Positions 59,722 to 64,000 of a DNA stretch of 64,000 nucleotides are shown piece after piece. Within the stretch, counting starts at the first letter, position 1. The number at the start of each line of letters is the position of its first letter. The notes under the pieces were generated by a model that had not been told where the DNA came from, did no database searches, and saw only the letters and a list, made by a program, of their open reading frames with translations. Both the position numbers and the translations under genes were made by a program. The stretch is from Isoetes taiwanensis. Taxonomy: Eukaryota; Streptophyta; Lycopodiopsida; Isoetales; Isoetaceae. Location: positions 2,761,638 to 2,825,637 of the forward strand of contig JAJEKV010000012.1 of assembly GCA_021234155.1 (NCBI GenBank), written 5' to 3'.

Positions 59722-60033
59722 AAGAAAGTATAAGGAGAATTATGGTGATAGCCGCGTGTCACAAAGAAGATCATGTTAAGTAATGCTAGGGAATAATAAT
59801 AAAAAGCAGTCAAGAGAATGGAAGAAAAGAGCTCTATTATTAAGTCAAAGTAGCAGATTACATTGGAGATATATCTTTAACAAAAACTGAGGGTCATACA
59901 GTACAAAAGTACCGATTATACACATATTTAGCCATAAGGCTGTACATTAGACACTTTTAGTTACACATACTTAACCGTAGAAGATAAACTGAAGAGATTA
60001 GGACTAGGGTTGCGCAAAAGTGCAAGGATGGAG
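59722..60033 (-). other. Leader between upstream ORF and gag
   Basis: About 310 bases, AT-rich, no open frame. A primer-binding site and 5' LTR end would be expected here or further upstream but no TGGTATCAGAGC-like site and no match to the 3' LTR end is visible. The 5' end of the element is therefore truncated, rearranged or unusual. Confidence 0.4.
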
Positions 60034-60539
60034 TCATGCGGACACTCTCAAATCACGGCCACGACTACCTTGTAGCGAGCCCATGCTTGGATAATAACAT
60101 CTTTGGTAGTCCAAGGTAGGACTAATAATGAGCAAGTTAAAAAGGTTTCTTATCGCATAAAAGATCTGCCATAAGTGGTCGTTGGCGTCCGCAAAAGCTT
60201 CATACCTTGTCATGTCCCAGTAATCCCAGGTACATCGAAGAGTTTGTTGTAGATTCTCAAAGGCACGTTCTCGGAGAATATTGACTATTTCCAGGCCTTT
60301 AGTTGAGTCATAGGGCTCTCCTTGTTCCAGAGGCTCCTCTGCTTGTAATCATCATCCCAAACCGGATACTCTCCATACCGTTGGCCATAATCTTGGTCGG
60401 GAGGTACCTGATCGTCCCTTCGTATTTCGTTGGTGATTCTTTCCTCAAATTCTTGAGTTCCTCGTAAATACGCAAGGCGGTAAGAATGAATATCGACATT
60501 GAACAATTTCTTATACTCCAACTCTAAAGGAGATAACAA
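60034..60539 (-). CDS. Unrecognised acidic ORF upstream of chromovirus gag (one frameshift)
   Basis: Two adjoining minus-strand frames look like one protein of about 168 residues. The first, 60539-60345, reads MLSPLELEYKKLFNVDIHSY, then RRDDQVPPDQDYGQRYGEYP and VWDDDYK. The second, from about 60350 to a TGA at 60036-60034, is open for about 105 codons: EEPLEQGEPYDSTKGLEIVN, ILRERAFENLQQTL and WDYWDMTRYEAFADANDHLW. The product is acidic and rich in Tyr, Trp and Arg, with no signal peptide; a hydrophobic patch (AIRNLFNLLIIS) lies near the end. I recognise no domain. It is 313 bases upstream of gag on the same strand, so it could be an accessory ORF of the retroelement or an unrelated host or mobile gene. 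Confidence 0.45.
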
Positions 60540-61140
60540 GTATCATAGGGACACAATTTAGTCGTACTCACGATACACTAATAATAAAGCATAAGAAAAT
60601 AGCATATATATTGTATGATGGCTAAAAAAAAATGCCAATCAAAAATTACAACTATCTGATACAAGATCGTAACAAAACAAAAAATATCTAGAAACTCGGT
60701 TCCTCCTCTTAGTCCATAGGCTTTTGAGGGAGGTGGTCGATCAGCGCATCAAAGTGGTCTTTGGGGCTAGCGAGGAGGAGGCTCGATTCTTGCCTCACGT
60801 GGCAAGCAAGTGGCCAAGGTGCTGCCACAAGGAGTCGCATACTTGCCGCCCGCCCGCCACATCCCCCAGCCTTCACGATAGCCAAATCTCGTCGGACCAA
60901 GGTAATGCACAGGGTGCACTTATACATAAAGGGGTATGGCATCTGCGTTGGGAGGTAAAAAACTCCCCTTATATCACGCAATTTTAAAAGGCAATTTGAC
61001 CCCTTTGTGTATAGATATTGCTCCAAATTAGTGCCTAAAAACACCCATAACCCCTACGTATACGTATGCAAATGGTCCAAAAAACACCCCTTCGTTGAAC
61101 TCTCATGGGTTATACGCTGTCAAAGGTGAATAAAAGATCT
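60540..61140 (-). other. Possible further ORF, unrecognised
   Basis: A minus-strand frame of 111 codons (61044-60709) reads FYLPTQMPYPFMYKCTLC and, near its end, SPKDHFDALIDHLPQKPMD. The region is partly GC-rich and also open on the plus strand (60724-60987), so coding is uncertain. No domain is recognised. AT-rich DNA with poly-A runs separates it from the ORF at 60.0-60.5 kb. Confidence 0.2.
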
Positions 61141-61147
61141 GACAGAT

Positions 61148-61560
61148 TTGGGGCTTGGTCACGGTTTTGCCACAGAGGAAGCTCTTGGATTCATTCTGCT
61201 GATTGCTTGCATCATTCAGGGTCTTAAGAAGGCTCTTCACATCGTGGGGGAATCAGGGATTCCGAGGGAAGAGGCGGTAGGTGTGATTGATGCGGCTTGT
61301 GGCTCAGGTGCAGCCAAGATCTGTTACAAGCAACTAGCACAATTTCTATATATCTGGAAGAATTGAAGGAGAATAGGGTGCAAAAGCTCCTTGAGAAAAG
61401 AACTTAATACCTAGAATGGATCCATTTCTTTGAGGGGCGAAATTGGTAAACTTGCAGCCTTTGCATCAAACAAGGTAAACCCCTACCAGGTCCTATACGA
61501 GAACCTAATTGGGTGCAAGTTCCGCCGTAAAATCGGTGATATCTCATGATAATGCACTTA
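61148..61560 (+). pseudogene. Unrecognised coding-like segments
   Basis: 61148-61366 encodes MGLGHGFATEEALGFILLIA and EESGIP-like text ending AAKICYKQLAQFLYIWKN, with a hydrophobic helix near the start. A second frame at 61437-61548 reads GKLAAFASNKVNPYQVLYEN and LIGCKFRRKIGDIS before a stop. Both have balanced composition for coding. I cannot assign a family; they may be two exons or a broken gene. Confidence 0.25.
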
Positions 61561-62159
61561 AAATATCTTGCTAATAATTATGAACCTATGCCTTTTATAG
61601 CCGGGCATTTTATTATTATAGAAGGCGTTAGGAATTGATTGTAGATCACAAGAAAATCACAGGTCTTTTAGGCGGTTTATTCGCGTAACTTGGTAGGAGC
61701 AATCTATAAAAAAATCAATTCGCACTTTCAAATCATTGAATAAGTAAGTTGGACATACCAAATATGATGTAGAATGTCTTCCGTATCACGGTACATATGT
61801 TGAGCGCAAGATAATTTGTTAGAGATGGGCTCTCCAAGGATATCATGGATCAATCTGCCTGCTCTTGCATGTTCCCAAAGCAATCTCTGACCACAAGGCC
61901 TTCATAGTTCATGCCATTGTACCACGATGATTGCATTCATGAAATGAATACATCTTTGTCAAGCCTTTCTAAGTAATCTTAAAGTGAATCTCACGTGTCG
62001 TTGCATGGGGATGTTTGATTTCCCATAGCGATTAGGTACTTTTTGAAGCGAGGCCCCTTTTTGAATATTACGTAATTAATACATTACGTAAAATGACACT
62101 TTGAACATGTAGCTTGTTAAAAGCTGCGTGCTTCCAAAACTCACCACAATTAATATACA
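61561..62159. other. No recognised gene
   Basis: AT-rich spacer with nothing identifiable. Confidence 0.4.
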
Positions 62160-63180
62160 TGCATGCAGTGCTACCACCAAAATATCTTACACTGTCCCTT
62201 CTCGTCCAAGCTGCGATGTGAATTTGGCAACTCCTGCTTAAGTTTCAAGACAAACAAATGTGGCGACATTTGGGCCGTGTCCTCGAAACGCATACACCCA
62301 AAAAAACTCTTCTTGCTATTTCCAGCTATCAATGATGTCCAACCGTGACTCCAAAAATATTCATGCTTGGCATACATATCGGTTAGAGCATTTCCAACAA
62401 AAAACATCTCTTCCAAATCCCTTCATGCAATCTCTGTATGAGAACATTACAAACAAGGATAATTCTCCAATGTTTTCTCGGCTTCTTTCTAGAGCTCCTA
62501 GGCTACAAAGACATGTCACAACATTTGGAGGCACATCCTCTGATTGCATCTGTTCAAAAATATTGTCCATTCAACATACCTGCAATCAGTAGCACTTCAA
62601 GGTATAACATTTTGATTTGGCGGCTTGCAAAACCCCTGCCTCCAAAACCAAGCCCGATTTTGCATACATGCCCAATTAATAAAACAATCGATTGCATATG
62701 CCTTCTCTAGAATCTATGCATTCATTTGTTTATCAAATATGGATCAATAGAGATGCAAGTTTTCAACACACCATATGCCATTGCATCTAGACCGGCGCCT
62801 TCACTTACATACACTTCAAACAATTCAATGCTTACAAGCCCCACATTTAACATGTCGGTCAAGTTATGACATACGCAACAAGAACCTTCTCAAGGACTTC
62901 CCATGCCCCTACAAAGAAAACCACATCTAGCATACATGTCAACAAAGCATTGCCAATAAAAGCATTCCTTTTAAAACCCTTCCTCGTAATCTCGGTGTTT
63001 ATATCTTATCTATTGATCTCTTTTGCGGCAAGCTTTCAAGCGACAAACAATCATGGCCCGACATCACGGAGATGAACATTCTCTTTGCATCTGTTGAAAA
63101 CGTTCCAATGCTTCAAAGCCGGGTCCATGTTCGACATTTCAATATGAATTTCTTGCCGACCTTCTAGACATCTTTCATCT
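62160..63180 (-). pseudogene. PLS-type pentatricopeptide repeat (PPR) relic
   Basis: Read downward, frames give HTEI-like NTEITRKGFKRNAFIGNALL near 62960, then a C..AWEVLEKVL block, then NIFEQMQSEDVPPNVVTCLC near 62550, KGFGRDVF and VGNALTDMYAKHEYF at 62410-62365, WTSLIAGN, and LFVLKLKQELPNSHRSLDE near 62230. These phrases are the repeating FxxMxxxGxxP and VGNALIDMYAKCG patterns of PLS-class PPR proteins, which act in organellar RNA editing and processing. Stops and shifts occur between nearly all repeats, so it is not functional. No DYW domain is seen; the expected C-terminal end would lie below 62.16 kb, and nothing is preserved there. Confidence 0.8.
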
Positions 63181-64000
63181 TCCCACGGTAATTTTTTATT
63201 TTTTTCCTCACGTTATAGGCCAAAATAATCGGACTCCACTTACTCAAATCTGAAAAGAAGTCCATGAATACTTAATCCAATGAAACCAAATACTATCGGA
63301 TAAACTCTAATCTCCACGAACATAGGAGCTGGTATTGCTAAGGGACAAAACATAAATCAATACTGCATTAGCAAGTTCGTTTGTCTTGTGTCACCTTCAC
63401 TTGAGGTTAAATTTTCTTTGTCCTTGTCGGGATCACCACCATCGAGAGAGATCCTAAGGATACATGGGGGAACAAGCTTCACGAGGCAACACACATGGCA
63501 TATTTTATAATCAGACTTGAATGAAAAGCAATAAGCGGTGGAAGAACATCATACAAACCCGGCTAGTATAATCGCCTATCACGGGGATCACGGTAGTGAA
63601 GAAAGGAAGCCGGCCGGATGGAGTGAGAAGGAAATTAATGGATTTATCGAATTTTGAACCGTTGATCACAAAAATAAAAGATCAGATGGACGGGGTTTTT
63701 TGAACTTACGTGGCCGCGACCGTGGCATAGCTAAATGCGAGGAAATCGGGCAGCTCGGGTTAGGCAACCCTTCTAAACATACAAGCTACTTAGTGGTATT
63801 GAAGAGACTGCTCGAGCAATCTTGACAAAAGTCTGCAGGTGAGGGGAGAGTCCAATTCAATAAAATATTATAGAGATGTACTTTGGCATTCGATTAAGAC
63901 TTACGGGTCCCACTCCACAAAGCGCTTTTAACAACTCTGCGGCTGCGTGCACCAAAAAGAAACATGCCTGAATCAGCATTGGCAAGATAGAGAAGCAACG
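63181..64000. other. No recognised gene at right edge
   Basis: May include N-terminal sequence of the PPR relic, but no further repeats were recognised. Confidence 0.4.

Noticed and set aside
59740-59760. Primer-binding site (TGGTGATAGCC) near gag
   Set aside because: It is on the plus strand, opposite to the element, and does not match the usual initiator-Met tRNA complement.
1-64000. A CRISPR array, phage, operon or defence-type gene cluster
   Set aside because: No evenly spaced direct repeats with unique spacers and no tightly packed same-strand genes. The content is plant nuclear repeats.

Overview
This window looks like nuclear DNA of a land plant with a large, repeat-rich genome. The support is a decayed PLS-type pentatricopeptide (PPR) relic, chromodomain-bearing Ty3/gypsy (chromovirus) elements, several LINEs, tRNA-derived SINE-like units, and one intron-containing host gene of the dienelactone hydrolase (DLH) family. 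The wording of the PPR repeats would suit a seed-free vascular plant such as a fern, but that is impression only. Nothing is arranged like a bacterial or organellar genome, and no tRNA or rRNA gene was recognised.

Layout. 0-13 kb: a minus-strand Ty3/gypsy reverse transcriptase remnant (51-1080), a candidate unrecognised host exon (2923-3559), AT-rich DNA with clusters of the palindrome TGTACA, and a minus-strand gag-protease remnant (10.5-12.6 kb). 13-27 kb: two diverged direct copies of a long repeat (13.2-15.7 and 16.5-18.3 kb), then a plus-strand gypsy pol whose reverse transcriptase (18.3-18.7 kb) is separated from its RNase H (24.8-25.3 kb) by a GC-rich minus-strand LINE and a 1-kb purine-rich satellite. 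27-44 kb: mostly unrecognisable AT-rich DNA with an isolated 1.47-kb LTR (33567-35039), a plus-strand LINE with an (ATAA)n tail (35.5-37.4 kb), SINE-like units with an amplified 55-bp tail, and two copies of another repeat (30.2 and 44.0 kb). 45-47 kb: the DLH gene on the minus strand, five exon segments with several frameshifts and a His-to-Arg change at the expected catalytic histidine. 50-64 kb: a SINE-like unit, a LINE 3' remnant, a minus-strand chromovirus (3' LTR 52799-54372, chromodomain, integrase, RNase H, RT, protease and gag up to 59721), an unrecognised acidic reading frame just upstream of gag (60034-60539), and a PPR relic (62.2-63.2 kb).

Almost every coding segment carries one-base frame breaks, often next to homopolymers. 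This could be ordinary decay, residual long-read indel errors, or both, so pseudogene calls on the younger features (DLH gene, chromovirus, ORF at 60 kb) are provisional. I found no convincing new multi-gene system. The best candidates for something undescribed are the ORF upstream of the chromovirus gag, the SINE-like family with an amplified tail, the nested LINE, and the TGTACA clusters.
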